64,000 bases of DNA, from the NCBI RefSeq assembly GCF_028502605.1, contig NC_079233.1, positions 6,510,001-6,574,000 of the forward strand, given 5' to 3'. Numbering within the stretch: position 1 is the first letter of the stretch; every line of letters begins with the position of its first letter. Origin of the DNA: Trichoderma breve. Its lineage: Eukaryota > Ascomycota > Sordariomycetes > Hypocreales > Hypocreaceae. Made by a program: the position numbers and the translations under genes. Of the stretch, positions 22,322 to 35,300 are shown piece after piece. Below the pieces are notes generated by a model. The model had not been told where the DNA came from, did no database searches, and was given only the letters and a program-made list of their open reading frames with translations.

Positions 22322-24480
22322 ATGGCGGCGAGGAAACTACAACAAGAAGTCGACAAGTGCTTCAAAAAGGTGGCGGAAGGCGTTGCCGAGTTCGAGGCCA
22401 TTTACGAAAAGATTGAGCAGTCAAATAACCCGGCCCAGAAGGAGAAGCTGGAAGACAACCTCAAGCGCGAAATCAAGAAGCTGCAAAGACTGCGCGACCA
22501 GATCAAAACATGGGCCGCCAGCAACGACATCAAGGACAAGGCTCCCTTATTGGAGCACCGCAAACTGATTGAGACTGTTGGTGGACCCCCAGTAATGTTG
22601 GGCATTGATGCATGTTCCGGCGCATACTGATGTACTTTTTTTTCTCTCTCGCCCTTTTAGCAAATGGAAAAGTTCAAGGCCGTGGAGAAGGCCATGAAGA
22701 CGAAGGCATACTCCAAAGTGGGCCTCGAGGCCGCCGCGAAATTGGATCCCAAAGAACAGGCCAAAGTCGAGGCATGCGAGTTTTTGAGCAACATGGTTGA
22801 TGAGCTGGAGCTACAGATCGAGACGTTAGAGGCCGAGAACGAATCCATACAAGCCACCCTGAAAAAGGGCAAGAACAAGACCGCCCAAGAGAACCGCATG
22901 GCCGAGATCGACCAGATCATCGAACGACACAAGTGGCATCAAGGCAAGCTGGAGCTGATCCGAAGAACGCTGGAGAACGGAGGCATCGACACCGATCAGG
23001 TCGAAGGCTTGAAAGAGCAAATCAGTTACTATGTGTCCGACGGTATGAACGAAGACTACATTGACGACGAGGAAATCTACGACGAGCTGGACCTGGAAGA
23101 AGAGGAAGGCGTCTTTGGCATGGGCCAGGACACGGAGAAGAACTCATCCCAAGACACCCAGTCCATACAAGACGACGTCCACGATCTCGAACCGCCGCCT
23201 AAAGCGAAGAAGGCCGTCAAGGATACCGACTCCGTGGCGTCGTCAACGCGGGGGAAATCGGCATCCAAGTCCCCCTTACCGGCACTGGCGACACTGCATA
23301 CACCGTTATCAACGATAGGGAATGGGGGGAGCGGTAGCCCTGCCATGAAGCCTGCTTCCATCCCCACAAGGCCGGCAGGGGAGGGGCTCAAGTATGCATC
23401 TGCCGCGGCCGCAGCGGCGGCCAGCGATAAGAACAACGTTGGCATTGCTCCTCTGCCACCACCACCTGGCTTCAACATGGGCATCTCGCCGCTGCCCCCC
23501 GCGCAGTCGAGGACGAGCGCAACCAACTCCCCTGCCGTCTCGTTTGTGCAGCCCGTTCAGGCTCCGACGCCACAATCCTCCGAACCCAAGCAGCCCGCGC
23601 CTGTGGCTGCACCGGTCCCGGCACCCGCACCCGTGGCCAACGAGAATGCCGAGCCTCCAAGTACGAAGCCGACGAAGAAATCAAAGGCATCAGGAAAGCA
23701 ACCGGCTACCTCGGAGGCATCGCAATCGGAGTCTAGTACCGGTAAGTTATTTAGAAGACAAGATTTGTTTCATCTTCATCCCTTCATCAGTCCCATTTCC
23801 ATCTCCATCGTCATCACTTAGGGCGTCTCTGCTGACAGTCCAAACGCAGCCCCTCATACCAACGGATCCACAAACGGTGTCAAGTCTATTACGGAAGAGC
23901 GTGAAGAGGAGTCCATCTACCACCTACCTGCATCTTTACAAGACCTCGTTGATTCGTATGAGACGGCACGAAAACGGCCGTATCAGCCTCTATCGCAGTC
24001 CACTCTGAGTCTTATGAAGTCGAGTCAACTCAGCTATCCAAGTGCCTTCGAAGCCGACATCCCGAGGACGTATCGCCCTGACCTACCTGTGCCGCAAACT
24101 GGATCCGGATTCCCCACACAGCCATTGCCCATATTCGATGACCCCCGGCTTTACTCGAGGATAGATCCCGACACGCTGTTCTACGTATTCTATTACAAGC
24201 AAGGAACAGCACAGCAATACTTGGCTGCAAAGGCGCTGAAAGACCAGAGCTGGCGGTTCCATAAGCAATACCAGACATGGTTCCAGCGACACGAGGAGCC
24301 CAAGAACATCACCGAAGAGTTCGAGCAGGGCACATACCGGTTCTTTGATTACGAGAGCACTTGGTAAGACTACCTCTCGGCTATACCCGAGTTGAACTTG
24401 CGCTAACATACTACAATAGGATGAACCGAAGAAAGGCAGACTTCAAGTTTGCCTACAAATTTCTCGAGGATGACATTTAG
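22322..24480 (+). CDS. NOT3: CCR4-NOT complex subunit NOT3/NOT5
   Basis: Four exons, 22322-22576, 22661-23741, 23850-24363 and 24420-24480, give 636 aa. The N-terminal Not3 coiled-coil domain covers residues 1 to about 230, beginning [20 protein letters not shown] and continuing with [20 protein letters not shown] across the first intron. A Pro/Ala/Ser-rich linker follows at about 260-450. The C-terminal NOT2/3/5 box holds [20 protein letters not shown] and [16 protein letters not shown]. The protein is a scaffold of the CCR4-NOT deadenylase, acting in cytoplasmic mRNA decay and translational control. The first intron has an unusual donor, GTTGGT, but no other donor preserves the conserved ET-QMEKF junction. 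Yeast has NOT3 and NOT5 paralogues while filamentous fungi usually keep one, so either name applies. Confidence 0.95.
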
Positions 24481-26492
24481 GACAGTTGTTGGCTTTTATG
24501 ATGGGACGCACGGGCTAGGCTGGGACTTACATGTTGTTTTCGCTCTTGTTTCCGTGACTTTTCCATGAGGGTTTTTCCTTTTCTTCATCTTTTCTTTATG
24601 GGAGTTCTAAGAGAGCATCATAGTAGCCGCGAGTATGCGCTACCAAAGTTGGGTTTCTCAAACGGGAATAACTAGTGCCAGAATAATCCATATGAGGCGG
24701 CCTTTTTTCATCCGCACAGGGAATTTGTTTGCCCTTTTGGCTTTTCTCCTCCTTCACTCTTTGCTTGTTAGAGTGTGAATGATGCGATACTTGTGGAAAG
24801 AAGTTGTTAGGATGCTAATTGAGTTGATACAACAGGGCCTGACTCGACGACTTGGGGTCATCGGCTTCAGATGCTAACTTTAGGTTGAGTATGCCCTCTC
24901 ATTCCACGACTGGGTTCTTTGGCGCATCACACTTTAGCGCCCTGCAGGGACTATGGAGTCGTTGAGTAACATGCTGGCTCTTGGAACAAAAGAGAGTGTG
25001 GCAAGCACAGCCTCCCCATGCACAGACTCAAAAGGGACTCGAAGCGGACAGAGACCACAACTCAGCTCGAAAGCTGAATGGCAGCTCCCAAAGTCCCTAG
25101 TTCACCCCGGACAGTCGCTAAGATATGCCAAGACCTCCTCACAACGTGGCTGTTGGCACCTATGGCAGCGTCCTCATGATAGCAGTTGACGGGGGTTCTT
25201 ATTAGCTCAAAGGCATAGCCGTGGGGTTGGCGTTGGCGGCTGAAGGTGGCGATTTTGCACGATCGAGATACGAAAGTACGGGAGGCCTATCCCGTCCCCC
25301 CACAGAGTCCCCCTCCTCTCCACCGAGTCAAGATGCTTGCAGATGCCTATCTCGAAACCCCCTCGCGACTTCGGGATTTCAGAGTGAAGCGGGGAAAAAA
25401 ACGGACGCGAGAAAAAAAAAAGGGGGCCAGAATGCTACTGTATCTGCATCATGTCGAGGCATGACTCGCCAAAGTATAATCTCACCACTCTTTTGAGCAA
25501 GTGGAGATGTGCGCTCGCATTCGCATCTGTGTGCGTATGGTATGTGTGTATATACATCCAGATGCCGATGATCTGATCCGCAAATCCCATGTTTTCATGC
25601 TGTCAGCGCGCTCTAGATCTCACATCTGAGTGATAGTTTCCGCGTGTCCACTGCAGGTACGGGCCGGAGAAGAGGCTGTATGTATGTGACAGATTGGGGG
25701 GCAAGGATCCACATGGGATCGAGATTGGCATGTCGGGAGCTAGGTTGTTTAGAGGAACTGTTGTTTTATATGTGTTGTTTTATATGTTTTGCGTGTTGAG
25801 CATTCATCATCTTGAGGTTCACTGTTCTTGGGGGGCTTCATTATCAGCGATGGTTTTACGTGGGATGAGATGCTAGGAGAATTGGTGAGTGGTATTTTAG
25901 TCCTAGCTCTCTGTAATGGTGTTTTCATCACTAAACTTGTGTGTGTTGTTGTTTAGGTTGGAGTTGGTTGGACGTCTTGGCATGGTAGCATCGAGGCGAG
26001 AAAGGAGGGGGTGGAATTGTGGGTATGATGGAAGATCGTACGATGAAGCTCGATCGAGCAAACGAAATTGATGCACTTGAGTACATTGGGAGTCTTGCTC
26101 TACATTGGGAAATCTTGTTATTGGAGACGAAACTGTAGAGTTACGGGATTCTGTTTGCAGAAAGGGGGGCGTGTGGGTTCAGTGGCAGCAACTGTGATTC
26201 ACTACAGGATATCAATTCCGTTTGATGTTGAGGATTGGATGAAATGACGAGTGAATTCACTGTTTTGTGGCTGTTGTGTTTTCGCTTGTTTTCGTTTGTT
26301 CGATCCTGAGAGGATATAAACCATTTCTTCCTCTCGAGTCCTTGGGGTGACGGGCTTCCTCCTACAACCTCTTCCACTACTCTCAAGAGAGATCAAGATC
26401 AGGACCTGAACCTACTTTACTGTGAGTACATTGCCATGTTACCAAGACATTTTTCACAATGGCTAATTCAATGGATTAGGATCATTACAATC
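24481..26492. other. Intergenic region
   Basis: About 2 kb. No coding frame is convincing. The right end holds the leader of the next gene with a probable 5' UTR intron, 26422-26479 (GTGAGT donor, CTAAT branch site, ATTAG acceptor). Confidence 0.5.
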
Positions 26493-27251
26493 ATGGGTAG
26501 CGACTCGAAGGCTGTGTCGTGGCAGGACAACTCGTACAAGAAGGAGCAGAAGAAGGGCTCTTCTGCCAATCAACAAGGAAGAATGACTCCATCCTCTCCC
26601 GAAATCGAGCAAAACTCTAACGAGAGCACTGAAGCCACTGATCCCAGCACCGTCAACCTCAAAGCCAACGTCTTCACCAAGGTTGCCAACACCTTTACGC
26701 TGCTCTTCAACAAGGACACCAGCCGCTACGACCGCCGCCCCGAGACTCCCGCTGGATGGACCACCACAGGCGAACTAGGCTGTCTGCGCGCCGAGCAAGA
26801 TGCGCAGTACGAGCTCATGGAGGAACTGGAGTTGAAGATTGAGGATCTGAAGAAGGAGGTTGACCAGCAGAAGCTGCTTATCAAAGCATACGAGACCAGG
26901 GTCAGCCAGAACGAGGAGCTTCTGCAGCACTGCATGCATTGGATCAGCATGGCCCAGATCTTTGGTGACGTACCTGTTTCCAAGGAGCGGATGAATTGGA
27001 AGGCTGGTCGAGACGCGGCGCTAGTTGGGCCCGCTGGGGAGGATGATGAGGATGGTGATGATGATGATAGTGGTGGTGATGAAAACGGAGAAATTGTTGA
27101 GGATATCAATATCAACAATGGCAGGGATGGCGAGGATATCAACGGTGCCAAGGAAATCAAAGATATCAAAGATACCCAGGTTGGAAAGGCTGCCAAGGAT
27201 GGCAACGTCTTCAAGTGCATCCACGCACTCAATGCAGACAAGGGCATCTAA
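26493..27251 (+). CDS. Orphan coiled-coil protein with acidic tail
   Basis: 252 aa from the ATG of MGSDSKAVSWQD. A likely 5' UTR intron (26422-26479) ends 13 bp upstream and supports this start over the in-frame ATG at 26436, which would lie inside that intron. The N-terminal 60 residues are polar. Residues about 55-85 (VFTKVANTFTLLFNK) are hydrophobic but too short to call a membrane segment. Residues about 105-150 form a heptad-like coiled coil (ELMEELELKIEDLKKEVDQQ). Residues about 185-240 are Asp/Gly/Asn/Ile-rich with a run of Asp and a degenerate KEIKDIKD repeat. It resembles the species-restricted proteins common in Hypocreales. I recognise no family and assign no function. Confidence 0.65.
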   Translation: MGSDSKAVSWQDNSYKKEQKKGSSANQQGRMTPSSPEIEQNSNESTEATDPSTVNLKANVFTKVANTFTLLFNKDTSRYDRRPETPAGWTTTGELGCLRAEQDAQYELMEELELKIEDLKKEVDQQKLLIKAYETRVSQNEELLQHCMHWISMAQIFGDVPVSKERMNWKAGRDAALVGPAGEDDEDGDDDDSGGDENGEIVEDININNGRDGEDINGAKEIKDIKDTQVGKAAKDGNVFKCIHALNADKGI

Positions 27252-30200
27252 ACTCGGCAAGGCTCCTTCATCTCGGATCGAGGGCGGTGTTTGCTGCGGA
27301 GGTCATGAGGCAAAATTTGGAGAGCCAAACGAGACAAGAGAGACAAGCACGAAGGCTTTTGATTCGTATTTGTTCGGGCCATCTGCCGGATGCCACCGTA
27401 GCATGCAAGTCTCATGCAGATGCAGACTTATACAGTAGCACGCAGGTAGCATCAACAAGGATCCGATGACAATATTAGCCTGAAAGAAAAAAGAGAGACT
27501 AAGGCGTCTTCTAGAACCGCCCAGCCCACGTCATAGCGTCGGCCGTACTCCCTGTCTGTGTTGTCTAATGTTGTCTAATACAGAAAAGTACACCCGCAAT
27601 CTGCATGGCTTGTATGCACAGGATTTGGTGTTTGTGGTATTTTCCGGTTTCTCCTAATTAAATCAATCAATCAAAACCTTGTTTTTTCATTTGCTGCTTC
27701 CATTTTCCATTTTCCGCCAGCGTTTGCCGAATGCTCCTTCACTTGCCGTCATCCAAACCGTCCTAGCGCTTTGGGAAGGCGCAACATCTTGCATCCTGTC
27801 ATTTTCTTTCCACTTATCGGAGGTCGAGCCCAAATGCTGCTCCTTGCTGTCTTTGAAGAATTTTCTTTTCCCTTTTTTCCTTTTTTGCTTCTAGCTGCCA
27901 ACCTTATGATAACCCGGGCGTTTTGGGGGTCTTGCGGTTTGAGGCCACGGCAGACGCACCTTGTTTTGCTATTTGTTCCATCCTCTTCTTTGACTCTGAC
28001 CGCCTCCGGTTAGATGGCACGGCTTCGCAAGCTGTTTCCTCGATATCGTGACGTGCCCAGGTTTATTGGCGCACAAACACCCGCTGGAGTGCTAACCTAA
28101 TGCTAACCTAATGCTGATGCTGATGGGTGCTGATGCACGTTGTCTCAGCACGGCATAGTGAGCGAACAAATTAAGGCAAAGTCTGATGCCTTCAAAACCT
28201 CCATTTCTCCGGCATTCAGCCCGGGAAGGACTGGTGCGTCCAACGGCTTCAACTTGCGGGAGGCTGCCGGAACAATCCACCGGCTTCTTCGCCCATCTGA
28301 TAAGCTTCCTTGGGCACGAGGCAACGGGCAGATCATGTGTGGTGTTGCCGCTGTAAGTCTAGGTTGTCAGATCGCCCCTGGCAATTACTGTCCTGGCTTT
28401 TGGCTTTTCTGCAAGACGGCTGATAAAGGGGCTAGTTGCAGGTGATGGGATTCTCCCCCTGTGTTGCTCTGCTACTCGTCCGCCGCCCGCCCAGGCCCAT
28501 ATCACCACCCATGACGGCAAGATTTTATGCCCGCCTGTGCTAGGATGCTTCAGAGGGCCACGAGGACCAATCAATGGGCACGCGCGTACGCAAGACTGCA
28601 TGACGATCACCCAGGCTTGGCTTCGGAAACCCTCCTGATCTACGGCCCAAACCACCCCCCAAACACCACCGAGGCTTGCCGTTGTGATGGCTTCAGGATG
28701 CAGAGATTTTCTGGTGCTTTGCACGCCACGTTGTAAAAAGGGTGGGGGACATAGCCTGTCACCGCTTACTCCATTGCTTGCCCGGGAGCACGAATAGGCA
28801 TTCAACAGACACATTATTAGGGACGGCTCCTTGTTTAGGGCCCGAAATGAGAGGGAAATGGAAAAATCCATCCAGCTTCGAACACGTACGCCCGATGAAT
28901 AACGCTTACACATATCAGCCATCTCGGAGCACGCCGACAAAGAAGGTTCAATCATGAGTGATCCTCTTGACGAAGAAGCAGTCTAGAAGAGGAAAAGAAT
29001 GATGGTGATGTGTGTAAGTGAAGTTCTGGCTTACAGTGTCAACCGCGGTGGTACAAGGCTCAAGAGATCGATTTCAACCACACCCCTTCTATGAGATGTC
29101 GGGTCATCCTGCACCATGCCCGAGATGGGGTACTTTGCATTGCACTGCAGTGCTTCATTGTTGTGTAGTATCATCCCTTCCTGGAAGCCCGCTCTGTTAC
29201 AACATCGAATACTCAAAGTGGCCCAAGCTCGGCATCGGCCGGTATTATAGAACACTTTCGAGCTGTGGTTTCAAGAGACAGCCGCTCGTATGTTGCGGCA
29301 ATCCATCTGGCGCCTACTACTTGTCTTGTAGTAGTCCCACTGGCGAACTGCAGTACAACCAATATTTGATACGAAAACGTCTTCCTCGAGACATCACCAC
29401 ACCAGGTAACTCGTACCTGGATGGCGCCAACTGCACACCCCCCCTCCCAGGACCAACGGTTATTGATCCATTATTGGCTCGCTAGTGGAACAACATCTGT
29501 TGCCGACATGACTGTACAGCCACTAATACTGGTAGCTGCATCTTGAGGCTCACGACCAGGGCTGGCCCCCGTGCTGGCCTTTGGGATTCGGGATTCGTGA
29601 GCTGCATACATACTTCGCACATAAGGTGGGGGTTGAGAGGGGCCCCAGAGGTACTTTTCTTTGAAGCCCAGGTCTTTGTACTAACCCCTACGTAGACAAA
29701 TCTTTTTACCCAAATAGGATCGTTCCATTAGAGGCATGGACGTTCTTGCGTGTTCAGAACATCTGCCGAGCTGGGTACAGAGCAACACATATGTTTGGAC
29801 AGGGTGACTAGCCGCCTGGTGATCTTTGGCCGTGTCGGTGGCTGCACTTCTCGGTCTGAAAACACGACGTTGTTATTTGGGATGACTCCTGTGGATACAT
29901 CCGTCAAGACTACCCGTGTTTTGTATGCATGATGTTGTGATCACAAACCTAGACCTTGGTGCCTTTTCCCTCCTTGCAACGGTTTATTGTATCGTCGCTG
30001 GCCTCGCTGGCCAATGAGCATGGAGCAACATACAGATGTCTAGCGCTGCCGAATGAGCCGAGTCTGAAGTTTTCACGATGAACACTGTGACTTCGATCCT
30101 CGCTAGTTTTAGTGCCCGGCCACTCTGCAGTCGCGCTCCACCAAATGCTGTCCTGGGAGGGCAGTTCAAGATGCCGAATTCGAATGCCTATGGTATATGC

Positions 30201-31491
30201 AACATTACGCATTGCCATCATTTCTGATAGTATCGGATAAGAAGGGGCTGGCAGGGGGTGATCCTGGGAGTGGAACTCCCCAACTATTCTGGCGGAGTCT
30301 GTGCTGCCAGTCCTGAAAAATCGGAATGACCCACGGCAAATATACGATACACGACGTCCTCGACGACTTCCTCGTACTGTAACTATAGTACTAGCGGGAT
30401 AACGGTCCAAGTTCACCACGTTGAGAACAACAGCTGGCACCACGGATGGAAGTGTCGGGTTGGATTGGATTGGCTTGGCTTGAAAGCCATCGCCAGCCAT
30501 AGTTCAGCCGCACGGGCTGTCAAACTCATGAATTAGGATTAAATGGCAACTCCAGCGACGCCGGATGCGGGAACCGTGAAGTCAGAAATAGACGTCAAAT
30601 GGCATTAGCCACATGGCATTGGCTCAAGGTCGCGATGGCTTTGGCTTTGGGAGGGGACCGCATGTGGTTGCCGAGTTGTTGCTGCGTGAGAATAGAGTAT
30701 GCCTCCTCCTGGCTGCTCATTGATGATCTCTCGGCTGTCCCAAACGGTTTCCAGGGTCTGACCATCCATCTCCACATGGCTCTGACCATTCTGCATGTCG
30801 CACAGCGTCCAGTCCCTGCCAAACCTACTGGGCGGTACTTGGCGGAGTCCGGTTTGATACCAAGTTGCCAAGCCCGATACCTCGACTTGCTGGACGCCCC
30901 TCTACAAAGCTGTGTATCGACTAACGTCTTAGTGTGTACTGCTTCTCTACGTCACGCTTTGGAGGAGGTACTTCTGAAGAGGCGCCACGTTTGAGACCCA
31001 TTTCCGCCCTGCCGGGTTCCATAGGCGGTAAATCTAGATAGCTTCTAGAAGCTTGGCACAGATGTTACCCCGAAAGTACGAGGTTCAAGGTTCGTTATCT
31101 GGGTTGTGTCGAAATAAACACAGGCCTTCCCCCTGGTCACGCCCAGATTGGCAGGCCTTGCATATAGACTACCCGCTACATCGTTCCCTCGAGCCATTGG
31201 ACTCATAAGCCACCGACTGCCCTCGTCTCTTGGCTCTCGGTGCCGCCTTATAACTATTCCAATTCACATCCCCATCTTTTCTTTTACTACCTCCAAGAGT
31301 CGTCGCTACTTTGACTTCACTTGGCAATTGGGTTCACCCACATACACACTACACACTACACAGCTTCACCGGACTCACACAAGCGAATTGCTTGCCCCAA
31401 CTGTCCATTTCAGCAGGGACGACAGCAGCTCAGCCTGTTTTTTAGCCATTGTTTGCTCAGTCATTGACGTTCTGTCGTATAACCGGACACC
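27252..31491. other. Long intergenic region
   Basis: About 4.2 kb. Open frames of 150-200 codons (28359-28955 minus, 29018-29485 plus, 29949-30500 minus) lack coding-like composition or motifs. A small direct repeat of GCTAACCTAAT followed by GCTGAT units lies near 28091-28130. The last few hundred bases are probably the promoter and leader of the zinc-finger gene. Confidence 0.5.
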
Positions 31492-32381
31492 ATGACCGAG
31501 GATATGCAACTCAGTACGTACAGCCAGCTCTGCATCGAGGCTCGGCTGTACGACGAGAGCCAGACGTTTGAAGAAGCGCAGCTGTTTGAAGAGAACCTGC
31601 CATATGGCGACTGGTTTTCCTTCGACGTCAACGACTACAATTCCATGGCAGATGTCCCAGAGCTCTGCGATTCACAGCCTCTGTCCCAGTACGGGGGCTC
31701 AGAAATGGGATCAGAAGCGAGCTCCCCCGCATCGCCCATGTCTACAGACTCCTTCTTCACACAGCAGACGTCGCCGACCCCCAGCTTATCTTACCTCCCG
31801 CCTTATGCAAGCGCCAGTACGCCTGCGACGTCTGCTTACAGCAGCCCGGATGCCACTCCCGGCCTGGAGGTGACCTCGCCAACAGTTGAATCGCCAACGT
31901 AAGTTGTGTGCTTCCTTGCCTTGTGCATTTGGGAGGGGAATTTTTGTTGGTGGTTAACCGATTTGAGCATAGATTTGCCTCGAGTGGCCGTGACTATCCA
32001 GTATGCTGCCTCCACCCCGGCTGCGATGCGAAGCCCTTCAAGCGTCGTGCCGATCTGGACCGTCACTACAAGCACAAGCACGCTCCGTCGTCTCAGAAGG
32101 ACTCGTATCATTGCGATTACGCCCGCTGTGGGCGGCGCCGAGATCCGTTCCACCGTCGCGATCACTTCCGCGACCACCTGAGAGACTTTCACAAGGAGGA
32201 CATTGAGAAGCGTGGAGTCGCAGCCAAGGAAGATTGGTTCGAAGGCCGCAATGCCTCTCACACCTGGTGGCGATGCACCAAATGCCTGAAGCGAATCTAC
32301 ATCAGCCGCCATGGTTACGAATGCCCTACCTGCAAAACATCCCTGCAAGCGAAACGAAAGGAGATTCGCCGGCGAGAGTAA
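31492..32381 (+). CDS. C2H2-type zinc-finger protein, putative transcription factor
   Basis: Two exons, 31492-31898 and 31973-32381, separated by a GTAAGT..ATAG intron, give 271 aa. Residues 1-135 are acidic then Ser/Pro/Thr-rich, resembling an activation region. Two C2H2-like fingers follow: CCLHPGCDAKPFKRRADLDR with YKHKH, and HCDYARCGRRRDPFHRRDHF with HLRDFH. The C-terminus has a further Cys4 pair (WRCTKC and ECPTC) that could bind a third zinc, and ends in a basic tail (KRKEIRRRE). Together these suggest a nuclear DNA-binding regulator, though its targets are unknown. It lies about 6.8 kb from the polyketide cluster with an uncharacterised gene between, so I do not assign it to the cluster. 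Confidence 0.85.
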
Positions 32382-35300
32382 CGGAATTCGAAGAGCAGCA
32401 GCAGCTAGCTAGAGAGCTCAGAAGCAAGCCAAATTCGTACTCGGGGAACGGAAACAGTGTGCGGTTCAACCGCCAGCACCAGCACCAGCCCGGCGTCATC
32501 AAGCACCGAGGCCAGCACCCCTGTCCCCCTACCTCCTCCCTCTGACTACATGCATCCACCATCCCACCAAACAGCAGCTGAGCTTGGATCCGTCAGAGTT
32601 TCGACTTACATCTGCCGACATACTATTAGAGCGGTTTACTTCCCAATGAATCTTACGAATGGGTGTATTTTTACCATGTCCTTTTTTATTTTATTACACA
32701 TACACGTTAGCCTGTGTTATTTTTTTTCTGCTTCTAATGCAGGCCGACCCATTGGGTACAGTTGCTATACAGGAAAGATACCTACCTAGTATTACTTACT
32801 AGTCACAAGCAAAAATGTTCAAGTTATCAAAGTCTCTCTCTCTCTCTCTCTCTCTTCTACTCCGAACATTGAGTGCGGAGAAACTGGCTTGCTTTGGTAC
32901 ATTGCTGTCTCTCGTTACTTACACGAGAAGTGCACTACTGCTCCAGGCTAACAGTATTGCGGCATTGCCCTCTTTCTCTCTTCAGCTAAACTACAGCCTA
33001 GCCTCTCAGCTACCCAGTGTGGACTGCGGCTTGTTGGCTCCGTTTGAGCTATCATGATCTTCCCCTCCTCCTCCTCACCCCCTCCTGGGCTGCTTTCTGA
33101 GATATTCCATCTGCCGAAAGTTGGGAACACTCACCACACAAAGGCCAAAGTGTCTATGGTTACATGGTACATACAACTTTGGGCAAAAAGCGGGGAGGGG
33201 CCATGATACGGATAGTTGCACCAGCACAATGAAGACAGAGAGACAGAGAGAGAAAAAAAACTGTGGGACTAGGGATTCATTACACGAAGCGTGCATCGCT
33301 AGCGTTTGAGCTGGCAGCCTCGGGAGGAGGGACATTCATTCTCGGAGTATGACTGGACCAGGCTAGGGGGGTGTGGTTTTTACAGTACTTTACTTACTGT
33401 AGCTGGGCTGGCCAGCAAGGTTATCAAAGGCACACACCATTTTGTCTTTTGGGGCTGATGGAGAGGGGCGGATCAGCCTATTGGACGGCCTTTACGATGC
33501 GCTCGATGCGGGATAGAATGGATACACATGCATGGGCGTTTGTTTGGTATTGGTATCTTTTTTTTCTTTGTCTTTCTTTTATTTGTTCATTGGTGGTGGC
33601 TTTTGGGCAAAAAGGGCTGAAAGGGAGGAGGACAAGAAAAAAAAAGAGAAAGCTCCAAAAGAGCTATTGATTTACATACACATCCTTATTTTTGGGGGTA
33701 ACGGCAACCCATCTTCTTTGGAACAGTCCTATCTTGTATCTACATAGACGAAAAAGTTCTTGGTTTCCCTTTGTCGGCAATTGTTTTTTTTACTTCGGTT
33801 TTTTTACTGGGGTTTCCTATTATTGTTTTTTTGCGGGTTTTTTCTTGCTTCTGATGCCCCCATTCATTTCATCCAAAATAGACTAGACAACAAGAAATGC
33901 ACATGCACATCACACTCACCACCGCAACAACCGCTCGCGACGTCACATCTAAAGGAATGCAAATGATGCGATAATGAGCTTTTTGCACGGATATCGGTGG
34001 CTCGGTTTCGGTTCAGCAGTGGCGGCTGCGTTGGTGCCGGGTTAATATTGGCACGAAAAAAACGGGGGCGCCCCCGGAGCTTCTTCAACGGCTTGGATTG
34101 CTCTATGCTATTCAAAGTGAAGCTCGGCTTCGGCTTGCTAGTCTCGATGCGAAAAGGGCTTTTGGTTATCAGAATCACGGACAAGGCACGGCTGTCGTCT
34201 CTCTTGGTCAGTCTCTTCCATGCCGTATTGCATTGTTCCCTGTCTTGTAAGAGAAGGCCCCCATCCCACCCCGAATCCCCTGTGCACCGTTTCATTGATT
34301 GCCCCCCCGTCCTCCCAATCAGCTCCCGTAGCAAATCAAAATTCCTCCTCCAATCGACTTTGATCTCTTCCTAGCTAACCTGTCAACTTACAGTAGCCCC
34401 CATCCTCAATCCCTCGAGGCCCAGTTGCTTGGCGCCGCCATAGCAAAACTGACTTTGCACCGGCGCACAGCTTGCCTCGCTGCATCGGCTCAAACCCACG
34501 AGAAGCGACGGCGCCCATCGCATGGCCTGGCACACAATCTAGACTTCGACAGCTTCGCGCTTCTAAACTCTGTATGTTTTCCGCGTCTACTCAGTACATT
34601 AGCCCGATACTTGTTCGTTCCATCGTGGCCGGATGGCTGGCACGTTGGGTTGGCAAGGGCATTAGGCTCGTCGCAGGCGGCATGCACCCAGGCCATTTGG
34701 GGCTGGACCTGGGAGCTGAAGTCAAATGATACGACACAGGATAGGCCGGCAAAGTTCCCTCTGTCTCTAAGGGTCCTGATGCAGTAGTGTTGCTCCTTTT
34801 GCCGACCGTGAGGCAAGTGCGTGACTCCAGGGACTTTTTGGACAACGTGGTAGCTTTGGAGAAGCTCTGCTGCAGCGTTCAATCTGCCGCCAAGTGCACT
34901 AACAAGCGCTCCCTACAGATGTCTGACAGCAACGTGTGCAGGAATATTGTCCACAGTGCTTTTTGCTTCTTGTTTCCTCTCGGGGAGTTGCCGTGGAAAG
35001 CCAGAGGAGGAAGAGGAAACAAAACTTGTTGATCTCTGACCTAGTTTTGCCTGTGTTGCTTCGATACATGATAACTCTCGCTTGCAGCCATGAAGCACGA
35101 GACATGCTTTACATCATATCAGGAACTGGCTGCAGCTGAAGTACGCCACTATGATTTGGAATTTGGAGCTTCCTCCCATCGCGTGCGCTTTTCCGTACTC
35201 TGATAGCTGTTTCCTCGTGGCCTTTCAGCAGCAGCCAAAAGTGGCTGGTGATGGCTTCAACGTAGAGCTTGGCGCTGCGTTCCTCCGGCGAATCGATAGA

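Noticed and set aside
21915..22416. Overlapping frames upstream of and across the NOT3 start
   Set aside because: All three frames are open in this GC-richer leader and none resembles a protein; NOT3 clearly starts at 22322.
29018..29485. Cys-containing 155-codon frame, considered as a small secreted protein
   Set aside because: No signal peptide at a plausible ATG and the longest version begins at a non-ATG codon; composition looks non-coding.
28359..30500. Minus-strand frames of 183-198 codons
   Set aside because: No motifs, and composition and codon pattern are unlike the confirmed genes.
31492..32381. Zinc-finger gene as the cluster's regulator
   Set aside because: It is about 6.8 kb from the PKS with an unrelated gene and repeat copy 1 between, and is a C2H2 type rather than the Zn2Cys6 type usual in clusters.
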